Below are positions 42,093 through 51,613 of a stretch of DNA of 60,328 bases, one piece after another (the first letter of the stretch is position 1; each line of letters begins with the position of its first letter). The stretch comes from CAYLJJ01 sp964384025 (GTDB taxonomy: Bacteria > Myxococcota_A > Bradymonadia > UBA7976 > UBA1532), in NCBI GenBank assembly GCA_964384025.1, contig CAYLJJ010000029.1:1-60328 (forward strand), given 5' to 3'. Both the position numbers and the translations under genes were made by a program. The notes below the pieces were generated by a model, which was not told where the DNA came from, ran no database searches, and saw only the letters and a program-made list of their open reading frames with translations.

Positions 42093-44086
42093 CGTTCTAC
42101 CACCACCGCCGGACGATCAACATCAGGCCAGTCAAATCCATGCATATTGGGAACATAGAGGAGGCAGAGCGTATCTGTTCCCGCCTCAAGGGGGAGCCAC
42201 CACCAGAGGTTGAGGATATCGAATAGACCACAACCAAAGAGCTCCTCCAGGATCCCGATATCGGCGGGATCGACGCCCAGCGCCTCCAGATCCTGTTCAC
42301 AGACATACTCCTGATGATCGTCATCTGTTCCTTCGATCGTCTCAACCTCAACGCCTCCAGTCATCAGAACCTCATCTATCTCCAGGATGTTGCAAGCGAT
42401 GACGCTGCGCTCCTCAGAGAAGCGCCTCCAACACTCCGCCATAAGCCCCAGGAGTTGTACTTGAACATCCATATCAGCACCACCAATGAGCGTTCGGGCG
42501 GCGCAGAAGCCACCGGTGGTACAGCTGCTTCGATCAGCTTGACAGTGCATATCCTCTCGACACTCTACACAGCTCTCCTCTTCTGAGTGGCAGAAGAGAT
42601 CACCGCTACAATCGCAGTCTTCTCCACACGCGCCCCCTTGAGATTGATGGCAGCGCCGCTCTTGACCAGGACAGTTAGCGACGAGGCTACACTCCGCCCC
42701 TGTAGGACACTGTCGATCCTCTGCGCAAGGTTCTCCGCTCTGAATCCGACACTCCCCTGCCACCTCATCACAGTGGAGATGAGCGCTGACGGCACAGTCA
42801 TTATCTTCACGACAGGAGGTGCCAGGCCCACCTACACAGACCTGTCCATCACAGATCTGCCCTCGCCTAGGGCACTCATCGATGGTCTCGTTGCAGTTGT
42901 CATCCACGCCATTACAAACCTCGCGAGCATCGGGGTTGACCTCAGGATTCTGATCATCACAGTCAGGCCCCCCGTTGGGGCAGGCCCCACTCCCAAAACC
43001 ATCCCCATCCAGATCGACACACTCACCAGTGCCCTGATGGATACAGGGACGATCCCCCCCTACACAGTCATCATCGATGTTATTGCCGCAGATTTCATCG
43101 CGATTTTGATGGATGCGAGGATCGGAGTCATCGCAATCTTCAGCCAGGCAGCCACGCCCCTCTCCATGCCCATCCTGATCTCGGTCAACGCACTCCTGCG
43201 CGATGGCTCCATCTCGCCCACTGCAATCTTGATCGATCCCATCTCCAGGAATATCCCAAGCGGCGGGGTTGATATTGGGGTTCTGATCGTCACAATCCGC
43301 CCCGATACAGTCATCTCCTGTACCAAAGCCATCATGATCCCGATCTTGACAATGTTGGGGACAGGATAGGTCTTGGCCGTTACAGTCCTGATCGACACCA
43401 TCCCCGCAGATCTCACTGGCCCAGCGATTGATCTGAGCATTGCTGTCATCGCAATCATCGCCACGGCAGCCGGAGCCCACCCCAAAGCCATCCTGATCAG
43501 CGTCAGTACAGTTGGGCATACAGGGCACATCACCTCCCTGGCAGTCATCATCACGGAAATTGCCGCAGATCTCCTCAGCTCCTGGGTTCACCGAGGGGTT
43601 CTGATCATTACAGTCTCCACCTTGGGCGTTTCGATTGGCGTTACAGTTCTGAGCCTCCCAGCCATCCTGATCCAGATCATCACAGGCAACGCAGGCGGGG
43701 TCTCGGCTGGGGAGCTGGCCGTTGCAGTCATTGTCAATCTCATTGCCACAGTTTTCATCTCGACCGGGATGGATCGCTGGATCTCGATCCGCGCAATCTC
43801 CTCCTCGATGAGCAGGGTTGGGGTTACAGCTTCGTTCCTGCCAACCATCACCATCAGCGTCGATACAGCCCGTGCCACCGCCTCCCGCAACACCTCCGCC
43901 GCCAGCCATCCCAGCTCCACCTGCCTGACCTCCGCTGCCCACCTCAGGGCCGCTCGCTTGGCTATCCTCCTCGACTACCCCTCCTCCCCCGGCGCCATCC
44001 AAGGCGACATCTTCTTCATAAGCGACAGGCTCTATCTCCTCAGCGCAGGCAGAGAGCAAAAACAGCGCGGCGATCCAAATCCTCAT
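42068..44086 (-). CDS. MopE-type lipoprotein with Cys/Asp-rich metal-binding repeats
   Basis: 672 residues. Lipoprotein signal (ALFLLSACAEE, Cys15), a Gly-rich linker (about 33-72), then at least seven Asp/Cys repeats of the form D-x-DGDG, CDDxNPxINP, EICGDGxDxDCNG; one example is DCDDQNPEVNPDAREVCNG near 380. This is the MopE putative metal-binding motif family of myxobacteria and Methylococcus. The middle part (about 400-530) has many Cys pairs (CREDNDCAVS, CAEDRQCPTG) like Cys-rich surface proteins. The C-terminal 130 residues form a different domain with Trp-rich IIxxLWWWL. Surface attachment and calcium or copper binding are inferred. Confidence 0.85.
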   Translation of the reverse strand: MRIWIAALFLLSACAEEIEPVAYEEDVALDGAGGGGVVEEDSQASGPEVGSGGQAGGAGMAGGGGVAGGGGTGCIDADGDGWQERSCNPNPAHRGGDCADRDPAIHPGRDENCGNEIDNDCNGQLPSRDPACVACDDLDQDGWEAQNCNANRNAQGGDCNDQNPSVNPGAEEICGNFRDDDCQGGDVPCMPNCTDADQDGFGVGSGCRGDDCDDSNAQINRWASEICGDGVDQDCNGQDLSCPQHCQDRDHDGFGTGDDCIGADCDDQNPNINPAAWDIPGDGIDQDCSGRDGAIAQECVDRDQDGHGEGRGCLAEDCDDSDPRIHQNRDEICGNNIDDDCVGGDRPCIHQGTGECVDLDGDGFGSGACPNGGPDCDDQNPEVNPDAREVCNGVDDNCNETIDECPRRGQICDGQVCVGGPGTSCREDNDCAVSAHLHCDEVAGECRIQSGEPCAEDRQCPTGAECSLVANCPGQERRCHQSQGGACGEDCDCSGDLFCHSEEESCVECREDMHCQADRSSCTTGGFCAARTLIGGADMDVQVQLLGLMAECWRRFSEERSVIACNILEIDEVLMTGGVEVETIEGTDDDHQEYVCEQDLEALGVDPADIGILEELFGCGLFDILNLWWWLPLEAGTDTLCLLYVPNMHGFDWPDVDRPAVVVERCDRASYR

Positions 44087-44182
44087 CTTGATCCCTCACC
44101 CCCGCTCCGGGGTGCTTCGATCCTGAAACAGCAGGGCTCTTTAAGGCAAGCCAATTATTCTCGTGATTTATAGCGGCTCAGA

Positions 44183-44209
44183 GGCTGGATAAACGGTGTA
44201 TATCCAGCC
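44183..44209 (-). terminator. Perfect stem-loop downstream of the PqaA-type gene
   Basis: On the minus strand, five bases past the stop at 44214, GGCTGGATA (44209-44201) pairs with TATCCAGCC (44191-44183) around a 9-base loop. The stem is 9 bp with five G-C pairs, strong enough to be a terminator, although no T-tract follows. It may also be an mRNA stabiliser between this gene and the MopE-type gene. Confidence 0.4.
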
Positions 44210-44213
44210 CACC

Positions 44214-45884
44214 TCAGCGCTCCTCAGCAAACGGCAATATGTCAGGGGTGATGAAGCCCGGCGTACTGTAGGTTTGTCGGCGACCGTTCATGTCGAAGCT
44301 GGCCTCAAGAGTGTAGAGGCTGAAGCCAGCATCTGGCGCTTCAAGCGCGACAACGAAAGTGCCATCTGGCTCTGGTTCCAGTAAGCGGGCTGACCAAATC
44401 TCACCCACGAGAGCAAAGCGGAAGTCTCGAGCTTCGGGGTTAGTCGCGACCCACAGTTTGACCTCATCGGGTGGTGGAGCAGCGGAGAAGGTCAATACAT
44501 CACCATCACGGCTCCAACTCATCTGTGGGCGGGGCTGCCCTTCGACCACCGCGCGGAACCATGGAACGACCGTCGCGAGCACATCGCTGATCGCCTCATT
44601 AAGCGAGTGACCAGTGTTGGCAAACTGCCGGTAGACAGTCTCTCCGGGCAGCTCGTCGAGATATAGCGACGCCGCATCGGGTAGGAAGAATTCATCACCC
44701 GCTGCGGTGAGGATCAGCTTGGGCATGGTCAGTCGATCGAGATATGAGATGGGATCAACGATCGCCAAGAGCGCCTCGCTTTCGGGGCTGCCTAAGCGAG
44801 CGATGACGCCCTGCTCGACATAATCTGCGATCGCCTCAGAGTAGAATCCATAGGCTTCAAAATGGCGTTCAATCTGTAACCCCATATGCAATACATCAAA
44901 CACCCCAGGCGCGATGGCGCGCACTCGATCATCATAAATGCCGGTCAGCCACGTTGTCGCCCCGCGCTTTGAGAACCCAGTTACGATCACATCCTGGACT
45001 TCAACCCCCTCAAGCTCATCGTCAAACTCCTGCACTGCGTCAATGCTACGTACCACCGCTTTTGTCATCGGTAGGTAGGCTGGCCAAGTAGGATCACCTG
45101 TCTCCATCATCTTGTTCCAGGTCCAGGCGACGAGCGCATCTTCGCTGTAGGGCTCACCAACATCAGAGAAGATCAATGGTTGGCTGGGGATTTGGGATAT
45201 GTTGATGACCACCGCCTGCATCTGAGTGCTGAGCAAGAAGCCAAGCTGTATAGCGTCCTCGTCAAGCTGCGCATCGGGGCTGGGATGACTGCTGCCGCTG
45301 ATGATCACCAACGCGGTGTCAGTTGAGACTAACGGGGGCACGATAATTGAGACTTCATGGGTCCAGATGGTTCGATTCACCTCCTCCTCAGTACGCCATC
45401 GCTGACTATCAACCAGCAACAGATAGGCTTTATAGGTGGGGGTAAGCTCTTCATCGATGAGCTGCCAGCCAAAGGTTTCATCATCGGCGCGTATATAGTC
45501 GCCGAGCGGTCCCTCAAGCGGAGGGCGTGTCGGAGAAGGCTCAGCGTCGAGGATCTCTCCAGTGTCAAGGACCTGCCCTAAATCAAGGGTCTGCCCTGAG
45601 TCGAGGGCCTGCCCTGAGTCGAGGGTCTGCCCTGAGTCAAGGATCTGCCCTGAGTCGAGGATCTGCCCTGAGTCGAGGATCTGCCCTGAGTCGAAGGTCT
45701 GCCCTAGATCAGGGGTCTGTCCTAGATCAGGAATCTGCCCTAAATCAGGTTGCGATATGACTACATCAGGCTGCGGTGCTGTTGTGTCTGATGTTGAGCC
45801 ATCGCTGGATCCATCACAGGCGAGGAAGCCACCAGACAGTACAAAGATCGTCAAGAGTGTTCGGATAGAATTGAAGCTGTGCAT
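44214..45884 (-). CDS. PhoPQ-activated pathogenicity-related (PqaA-type) hydrolase lipoprotein
   Basis: 556 residues from the ATG at 45884. Lipoprotein signal with FLACDGSS at the end (Cys23), then a tract of about 11 copies of an LDSGQ-like hexapeptide (about residues 45-110, see separate entry). The rest is an alpha/beta-hydrolase domain of the PqaA family: SGSSHPSPDAQLDEDAI, then VIVTGFSKRGATTWLTGIYDDRV with the nucleophile Ser in G-x-S-x-x-G, ILTAAGDEFFLPDAA with the acid and NTGHSLNE with the catalytic His. PqaA proteins in Salmonella and Vibrio are PhoPQ-regulated; enzymatic substrate unknown. The repeat acts as a spacer between lipid anchor and enzyme. Confidence 0.85.
   Translation of the reverse strand: MHSFNSIRTLLTIFVLSGGFLACDGSSDGSTSDTTAPQPDVVISQPDLGQIPDLGQTPDLGQTFDSGQILDSGQILDSGQILDSGQTLDSGQALDSGQTLDLGQVLDTGEILDAEPSPTRPPLEGPLGDYIRADDETFGWQLIDEELTPTYKAYLLLVDSQRWRTEEEVNRTIWTHEVSIIVPPLVSTDTALVIISGSSHPSPDAQLDEDAIQLGFLLSTQMQAVVINISQIPSQPLIFSDVGEPYSEDALVAWTWNKMMETGDPTWPAYLPMTKAVVRSIDAVQEFDDELEGVEVQDVIVTGFSKRGATTWLTGIYDDRVRAIAPGVFDVLHMGLQIERHFEAYGFYSEAIADYVEQGVIARLGSPESEALLAIVDPISYLDRLTMPKLILTAAGDEFFLPDAASLYLDELPGETVYRQFANTGHSLNEAISDVLATVVPWFRAVVEGQPRPQMSWSRDGDVLTFSAAPPPDEVKLWVATNPEARDFRFALVGEIWSARLLEPEPDGTFVVALEAPDAGFSLYTLEASFDMNGRRQTYSTPGFITPDILPFAEER
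45550..45757 (-). repeat. 18-bp tandem coding repeat (LDSGQ hexapeptide)
   Basis: About eleven imperfect copies of an 18-base unit, each coding a hexapeptide like LDSGQI or LDSGQT (first copies read PDLGQ; the last VLDTGE). Copies in the middle are almost identical at DNA level, the ends are diverged. The unit keeps the frame of the PqaA-type lipoprotein, so the copy number can vary without breaking it. Typical of a flexible surface spacer formed by slippage. Confidence 0.9.
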
Positions 45885-45934
45885 GTCGGGTGCATAGCTT
45901 GGTTGATGGAGAGCGGTCAAGGAGCGATTAAGTA

Positions 45935-45959
45935 TGTTCTTGAGCGCCTCTCAAGAACA
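45935..45959. promoter_or_regulatory. Perfect 10-bp inverted repeat between two lipoprotein genes
   Basis: TGTTCTTGAG at 45935-45944 and CTCAAGAACA at 45950-45959 with a 5-base loop. It lies between the stop of the toroid/TSP3 gene (46041) and the start of the PqaA-type gene (45884), both minus. It could be an operator or a terminator without T-tract. Confidence 0.4.
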
Positions 45960-46040
45960 CCCAACACCATCGAGAAACTTCGACAATTACAGACCACAGG
46001 GGAGGGTCAGCGTTTCTCCTGAGGCTTTATTAAGAATGGC

Positions 46041-48206
46041 TCAGAAGAGGCTACACATCTGGACCGAGCAGGGATCACCTCGGCCATCTCCATCTTGATC
46101 CTCTTGGCCCGGGTTAAAGAGCCGAGGGCAGTTATCACAAAGATCACCCAGGCCATCCCCATCTTGATCAAGTTGGGCTGGATCGGGGTGGAAGGGGCAG
46201 AGATCACAGAGATCACCCAGGCCATCTTTATCCAAATCCTGCTGATCTGGGTTGGGCTCAGAGGGACAGCTATCGCAGAGATCACCATAACCATCCCCAT
46301 CCAGATCCTGCTGCTCTGGGTTGGCCACCTCAGGGCAGTTGTCGCTGCCCTGGCAGACCCCATCCTGATCTACAAACTCATCTCCACAGACACCACCCAA
46401 AGAGCGCTCTAAAACAAGGACCCCGTAGGCAACCGCACTGCTCTGTCGCCAATAGCCCCGACGACCATCAGAAGGCCAACTGCCCTCTACATGTTGATTC
46501 TCGGTGAGCTGCCAAGCGAAGTCGTAGTACCAGCCCCGGGGCTCCTCTGGATAGCCATCCAAGACCGGATCTCTTAGACCCCCGATCTCCTCAGCGCTGA
46601 TCCCCTCAGCCTCCTTGGTGACCTCCAGCGCTTTGGCTGCCGCCCAGAGGTGGTAGTAGTAGGACTGCCGCCAGCCACCCACATGATCATCAAAGTGATA
46701 GTTGTCCCTCAGCCAACGCATTCCTGCTTGAACGCGCTGGTCATCAGTTTCTAGACCCGCGAGGCGATAGGACCAGATCCCCGCTGCGGTCATCGCGCTG
46801 GTAGAGGGGGTCTCTAAGCAACCACGATATTTCATACCCCCATCCTCATTTTGAACGTTCTGGAGGAAATTAACCGCCATCGCGAGACTATCGACAGCCT
46901 CTGGAATCTGGCTGGAGGCGGCGCTCAATCCAGCCATGGCGAACTGAGTGGTTGAGAGATCTCCATCTTGCTGAGGGCTGCGATAGTTCCATCCTCCAAA
47001 GTTGCACCACTCACTGTTGCCCGATTGGTGCGCCTTGAGGCTTGATGTCCCCCGAGAGATCGCTTGACTGACCGGGAAGCCAGCCTGGACATCATCTGGC
47101 CCCCCTGTTTCTAGGTAACGAGAGAGGAACATCAAGGCGCTCCCAGTCCCATAGGCGTAGGGCGCACCGCTGCCTTTAAGGGCGGGATCCAGACCCATCA
47201 GATAGGCAGCCATCCTTCTTAAACGCGCCTGATCCTCCTCCTCAGCCCCCTCATAGCCACGCACGGGCGCCTGCCAATGAGCGCTGGCGCGACGCTCAAG
47301 GAGGGCGAGACCCGCCAAACCTGTAGACCAACCATCAACCGCGCCCTCATGCTCTTGAGCGCGGAGCCAATTCAGACCCCGCTCAATCCCCTCATCAACA
47401 CGAAGTCCAAAAGGGGTCAAGGGTCCCTCAGCGATGCCTGCCATGTTCAGCTCTGGCTGCTCCTGAACATGTATGGGGAAGGAGAGCCCCGTACAGAAAT
47501 CAGGGTGTCCCTCTTCGCAGGCGGAGAGCTGAAGTCCATAATCTCCAGGGGTTCGAGTCATGAACTCAAAGCGAAGCCCCTCAGCGAGGCTGTCAAAATC
47601 AGCCTCCTCTGGAGTCTCTAGGATCTCCCAATGAAGCTCGATGGGATCCCCTTCGTTGTCCTGAACAGAGGCCAGGAGGCTTAGAGCCTCGCAGACCAAG
47701 ATGAACTTAGAGGGTTCAAAGCTCAGGGACTCAATAAAGGGAGGGGAGTTGATCGCCGCCATCACGTCCAAGCCGCCTCTGGAGGGCGCTTGACAGCGCG
47801 CCATCAGGAGCAGCTCGGTGGTCTCTCCCTCGCGGATATCTACCCTCTCCTCTCCAGGCTCACATTGAGGCGCGGGCAGTCCAGGGCTCTCCATTGGAAT
47901 CACCCGTACCAAGTAGATCCCAGCCTCCAAGACCGTGTAGGCGTCAGCGAAACGTCGCCCCTCAGGACCCAGATGCCCTGGCAGCCCCTCCTCCTCAAGA
48001 GGAAGATAGCGACTACTGAGCAAGATCCCATCCTCGCGCTCCACCTCAAAGAGAAATCCCGCCAGTTCCAGATCTCCAGCACTCAACTGGAGACTTAAAC
48101 TGCCCATCATCGGGAGCGGAGCCCCCTCCAAATTATCGTGATTTTCATTGCAGGCGGGGAGGAGAAAGAGGCTAAAGATCAAGAGCTGTAAGATGTTCCG
48201 GAGCAT
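46041..48206 (-). CDS. Lipoprotein with alpha/alpha-toroid and thrombospondin type 3 repeats
   Basis: 721 residues. Lipoprotein signal ends SLFLLPACNEN (Cys19). After an Ig-like N-terminal region (about 30-255) comes a toroid of the terpenoid-cyclase/prenyltransferase superfamily (about 270-600): GLNWLRAQEHEGAVDGWST, AVNFLQNVQNEDGG and GMRWLRDNYHFDDHVGGWRQSYYYHLWAAAKAL. The last 90 residues carry TSP3 calcium repeats: DLDGDGYGDLCDSCP, DLDKDGLGDLCDLCP, DQDGDGLGDLCDNCP, DQDGDGRGDPC. Such toroids in secreted proteins often lack catalysis and instead bind partners or process polysaccharide. Location outside the inner membrane is inferred; substrate unknown. Confidence 0.82.
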   Translation of the reverse strand: MLRNILQLLIFSLFLLPACNENHDNLEGAPLPMMGSLSLQLSAGDLELAGFLFEVEREDGILLSSRYLPLEEEGLPGHLGPEGRRFADAYTVLEAGIYLVRVIPMESPGLPAPQCEPGEERVDIREGETTELLLMARCQAPSRGGLDVMAAINSPPFIESLSFEPSKFILVCEALSLLASVQDNEGDPIELHWEILETPEEADFDSLAEGLRFEFMTRTPGDYGLQLSACEEGHPDFCTGLSFPIHVQEQPELNMAGIAEGPLTPFGLRVDEGIERGLNWLRAQEHEGAVDGWSTGLAGLALLERRASAHWQAPVRGYEGAEEEDQARLRRMAAYLMGLDPALKGSGAPYAYGTGSALMFLSRYLETGGPDDVQAGFPVSQAISRGTSSLKAHQSGNSEWCNFGGWNYRSPQQDGDLSTTQFAMAGLSAASSQIPEAVDSLAMAVNFLQNVQNEDGGMKYRGCLETPSTSAMTAAGIWSYRLAGLETDDQRVQAGMRWLRDNYHFDDHVGGWRQSYYYHLWAAAKALEVTKEAEGISAEEIGGLRDPVLDGYPEEPRGWYYDFAWQLTENQHVEGSWPSDGRRGYWRQSSAVAYGVLVLERSLGGVCGDEFVDQDGVCQGSDNCPEVANPEQQDLDGDGYGDLCDSCPSEPNPDQQDLDKDGLGDLCDLCPFHPDPAQLDQDGDGLGDLCDNCPRLFNPGQEDQDGDGRGDPCSVQMCSLF

Positions 48207-48438
48207 GAGGCACCTCCAGAAACTAGCTTCGGCATCTTCTAATATTTATATTATTTCCAGGTCCCTTCTGACTCATCCTGAGCTGGAGTCTCGAAGGTTT
48301 GCTTTGCTGGGCTCCTACTGCACCGTGATCCCGATGTCGAGAACAAACAGATATGACAATGGAGACCCCTGCAACCTCACCGAAGAGTGACAGCTTGGAG
48401 GCTCCTTCACTCCCGTTGCTGGAGAGTCTTTCCAAAAT

Positions 48439-50133
48439 TCAGCTTCGCTTAGCCAAGCGGATCAACTCTGTAGCGTTAGCGCGAGTTGTTCGAGTGATCT
48501 GAGCACCACCCAGCATCCGCGCCAGCTCTTCAACCCGCGCTTGATGACTCAGCTGCTCTACGCTGCTGAGCGTACGCCCCCTCTCCACCCGCTTGGAGAC
48601 ATGTAGGTGTTGATCGCCTTGAGCAGCGATCTGAGGCAGATGAGTGATACAGAGAGCTTGACGGCTGACGCTCACCGCCTTGAGCTTGCGACCGATCGCC
48701 TCGGCGGTGGGTCCCCCCACTCCCGTGTCCACCTCATCAAAGAGATAGGTGTCCACTGGATCTTGAGCAGCGATGACCCGCTTGACGGCCAACATAAATC
48801 GGCTCAGCTCTCCTCCGCTGGCGATGCGATGGATGGGTAGGGGCTCCTCTCCAGGGTTGGCGCTAAAGAGAAACTCCACCCGATCTGCACCTTTGAGGCT
48901 GACAAAGCGCTCAGCCACCCTCAAACCAAGGCTGGTAGGCTCTAAGCGAAGGCGCAGGGTGGCGCGCTCCATCGCCAGATCGCTCAGCTCACCCTGCACC
49001 GCTTCTACGAGCGCCTCAGCCCCCTCTCCGCGTGCCTGACTCAACAGCTCAGCCTCTCGAAGCAGCCGCGCTCCGCTCTCAGCGCGGCCTTGGTGGAGGC
49101 TCTCTAAGATCTCCTCGCTCCGAGAGAGTTCACTCAGTTCTCTCTCCAGGAAGCGTTGGTGTTGGATCACCTCAGCGATGCTGCTGCCATACTTTTTGCG
49201 CAGGTAGGCGAAGAGGGCGAGCCGCGCCTCTACCTGCTCTAGACGCCGGGGATCAGCGCTCAGCTCACGGCCATAGGCTCCAATGCTGTGAGCGGTCTCC
49301 TCAACGATGGCGAGGGCTGAGGAGAGCTCCTTGAGCAGAGGATAAAAGCTGGGCTCCAGCTCAACAAGCTGCTCCAGACGAGGGAGAGAGCGCGCGATGA
49401 GATCAGCCGCCGCGCCCTCCATGGAGTACAGCTCCCACTGAATCTGATCTGAGGCTTGCCTAAGCCGCGCCACATTCCCCAGACGAACCGACTCCTGTTC
49501 TAGTTTCTCCTCCTCATCGGGATCTTTAAGTTGGGCGCTGTGCAGCTCTGAGAGTTGAAAACGCAGATAATCTTCTCGTTGGGCTCGCCCTCTTAGATTG
49601 GCTTCCAAGGCTGCGATGCGCTGATCCCAGCCCTGAAGTTCTCGCCAAGCCTGCTCTACTCGCGCTCGTAGAGGAGCTAGGTTGGAGACACGATCAAGGA
49701 TCTCCAGCTGAGCATCAGGGTGCCGAAGGCTGTGATGTTCATGCTGCCCTGAGACATCTACGAGACCCTGAGTCAGACGGCTCAAGAGCCCCACGGTAGC
49801 GAGGCAGCCGTTGATATAGACTCGGTGGCGGCCATTGCGAGAGATGATTCGGCGGATGAGCAGCTCATCTCCAGCCCCTAGGCCCGCCTCCCCTAAGCGT
49901 TCGCGGACGCTGGGTTGACGGCTGAGATCAAAGAGCGCCTGTACCTCGGCCCTAGAGGAGCCAGTGCGGATCAGCTCTGAGCGAGCGCGTCCTCCCAAAA
50001 GCAGAAGTAGCGCGCTGATGAGGATCGATTTACCCGCTCCGGTCTCCCCTGTGATCACCGTGAGCCCTGGCTCCAGCTCAAGATCGACCCGGTCGATGAT
50101 GGCGAAGTCAAAGATTGAGAGGCTCCTGAGCAT
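48439..50133 (-). CDS. recN: DNA repair protein RecN
   Basis: 564 residues. SMC-like ATPase with a long coiled coil (about 155-360). Seen: LRSLSIFDFAIIDRVDLELEPGLTVITGETGAGKSIL with Walker A at 30-37, YINGCLATVGLLSRLTQGLVDVSGQHEHHSL, signature region ASGGELSRFMLAVKRVI, Walker B DTYLFDEVDTGVGG and LCITHLPQIAAQGDQHLHVSK. RecN helps hold broken ends during double-strand break repair. Family length, no oddities. Divergent from the zinc-ribbon gene. Confidence 0.96.
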   Translation of the reverse strand: MLRSLSIFDFAIIDRVDLELEPGLTVITGETGAGKSILISALLLLLGGRARSELIRTGSSRAEVQALFDLSRQPSVRERLGEAGLGAGDELLIRRIISRNGRHRVYINGCLATVGLLSRLTQGLVDVSGQHEHHSLRHPDAQLEILDRVSNLAPLRARVEQAWRELQGWDQRIAALEANLRGRAQREDYLRFQLSELHSAQLKDPDEEEKLEQESVRLGNVARLRQASDQIQWELYSMEGAAADLIARSLPRLEQLVELEPSFYPLLKELSSALAIVEETAHSIGAYGRELSADPRRLEQVEARLALFAYLRKKYGSSIAEVIQHQRFLERELSELSRSEEILESLHQGRAESGARLLREAELLSQARGEGAEALVEAVQGELSDLAMERATLRLRLEPTSLGLRVAERFVSLKGADRVEFLFSANPGEEPLPIHRIASGGELSRFMLAVKRVIAAQDPVDTYLFDEVDTGVGGPTAEAIGRKLKAVSVSRQALCITHLPQIAAQGDQHLHVSKRVERGRTLSSVEQLSHQARVEELARMLGGAQITRTTRANATELIRLAKRS

Positions 50134-50264
50134 GAGGGCTTATGGCACGAAGCGCCGCGAGGCTCAAGATCAGGAGCGCCGGAATCCTTGCAGTTCTGCT
50201 CGGAGATCGCCAATATTGCGGCCCCGCTCCCTCGAATCAAACCATCCCGAGGGTCGGAAAAAGC

Positions 50265-50867
50265 ATGTTGAATCTCTATTTGACCCCTCGCAGCGCGGGC
50301 CTCTGCCCCTCTGAAGAGGCGATCAACTCTGTCCTTCAGTTCCTCAACCAGCACGATCTCATCGGAGAAGAGGTCGATGGTGCCTTCAGCCCCGGTATGG
50401 AGGTGGCTGAGTGGTTTAATCTAGATGCCCGTGATGATCTCCTTCCCGCAGAGCTGACTTTTGAGTCGTTCAGCGTTCAGACGCGCAGCAAGCCCTGCTT
50501 TCTACCCGAAGCTCAGCCTGGAGAGAGCTTCGTCGCTTGCTGCAAGATCTGCGGGGATGCTCTGGATGGAGGACCACTGGATGAGGCCTTGGCGCGCTTG
50601 GGCTTCTTTCCGGTGAACCGCTTCCAGTATGACTGCCCCTCCTGCCGAACCTGTCTGGGCCTTAAAGAGATCGACTTCGGACAAAACGTCGCTGAGGCTC
50701 GCTTCTGGTTCTTCTTGGAGGGGGCCGCCACCAGCCGCCTCAAGGGGGGCCTCCTCGATATCTTGGGACGCAAGTTGGGCAGCAACCTCCTGGTGATCCC
50801 CGAGGTGCCCTTAGAGTTTCTAGAGGATTGGGCTCCTGCTGTGAGGCGCCGACGCAGGTTCTCCTGA
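50265..50867 (+). CDS. Zinc-ribbon-like protein, unknown function
   Basis: 200 residues from the ATG at 50265; an in-frame start at 50142 would leave only eight bases to recN and no promoter space. Cys pairs CCKICGD near 92-98 and CPSCRTC near 127-133 look like one or two zinc knuckles. The rest is mixed alpha/beta with a Phe/Trp-rich stretch (EARFWFFLEGAATSRLKGGLLDILG) and ends with an Arg-rich tail. Family not recognised. The stop TGA shares its A with the start ATG of the next gene, so this protein is translationally coupled to the sensory operon. Confidence 0.6.
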   Translation: MLNLYLTPRSAGLCPSEEAINSVLQFLNQHDLIGEEVDGAFSPGMEVAEWFNLDARDDLLPAELTFESFSVQTRSKPCFLPEAQPGESFVACCKICGDALDGGPLDEALARLGFFPVNRFQYDCPSCRTCLGLKEIDFGQNVAEARFWFFLEGAATSRLKGGLLDILGRKLGSNLLVIPEVPLEFLEDWAPAVRRRRRFS

Positions 50868-51613
50868 TGCTCCTTAGGGCGCTCTCCTTGACTCTCTGCT
50901 TGGCCTGTCATGCTGAGGAGCCTGTCCCTCCAAAGTTGGATCCAAACCCTTCACAATCTCGGGGGCTTCAGATCGCCGGTCAGGCTGAGGCCAGCCCTCT
51001 GATGCGACGGCTGTTGGGGGTCTTTCAGGCGCAGCAACCGGGAGCGCTTATCCGACTCTTAGCCCCCATCTCTCCCCGAGGAGCACAGCAGGCTTTAAGG
51101 GATGGTCGCCTAGATGGTGTACTCCTGATGGACAGCAGCAAGGGCCTCCTCTTTGCTCAGAGCCGCGCCCTCCTGATGGTTGGTCCCGGCGTGGGAACCT
51201 CCGAACTCTCCTTGAAGGATCTCCTGGGGCTCTTTAATGGAGAGCAGAGCTTCTGGCCTGGGGGGCTGCCTCGAAGCCTTCTTTGGAGAGCTGAAAGGGC
51301 CGCTGCTCAGGCCGCATTGAGGAGACAATATGAGCTTCCAGGACCCAGAGAGGGGCGAGGTTTGCAGGGAGACGCAGAGTTAAGAGAGAACCTGCGCATC
51401 AGCCCTGGCTTGGTGGGAGCCACAGATTCAGGAAGCTTGGCGCTCCACGGTGCCCCTCTCTGGAGGCTGAGGCTACCAAAGCCCGCCCCAAAGCTGGAGA
51501 TCAGGCTGCTCCTCTCTGATGATCCCCCCGCGCGACTCAAGGCTCTGACCCGCTTCCTCAAGAGCCGAGAGGCTCAGGCTCAGATTGAAGAGCTGGGTTA
51601 CGAGCTGCCGTGA
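50867..51613 (+). CDS. Phosphate-type substrate-binding lipoprotein
   Basis: 248 residues from the ATG at 50867. Lipoprotein signal with LCLACHAEE (Cys12). The mature part has the periplasmic binding-protein pattern of PstS-like proteins: LQIAGQAEASPLMRRLLGVFQ, LDGVLLM, LSLKDLLGLFNGEQSFWPGG and a C-terminal LTRFLKSREAQAQIEELGYE. Coupled to the histidine kinase gene that starts inside its stop (GTGA). No ABC transporter genes are present, so it probably serves as a ligand sensor for the kinase rather than for uptake. Ligand unknown. Confidence 0.72.
   Translation: MLLRALSLTLCLACHAEEPVPPKLDPNPSQSRGLQIAGQAEASPLMRRLLGVFQAQQPGALIRLLAPISPRGAQQALRDGRLDGVLLMDSSKGLLFAQSRALLMVGPGVGTSELSLKDLLGLFNGEQSFWPGGLPRSLLWRAERAAAQAALRRQYELPGPREGRGLQGDAELRENLRISPGLVGATDSGSLALHGAPLWRLRLPKPAPKLEIRLLLSDDPPARLKALTRFLKSREAQAQIEELGYELP

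Noticed and set aside
42587..44173. Long plus-strand frames opposite the MopE-type gene
   Set aside because: Repeat-rich Asp/Cys codons give open antisense frames; the translations are Ile/Thr-rich strings without a recognisable domain.
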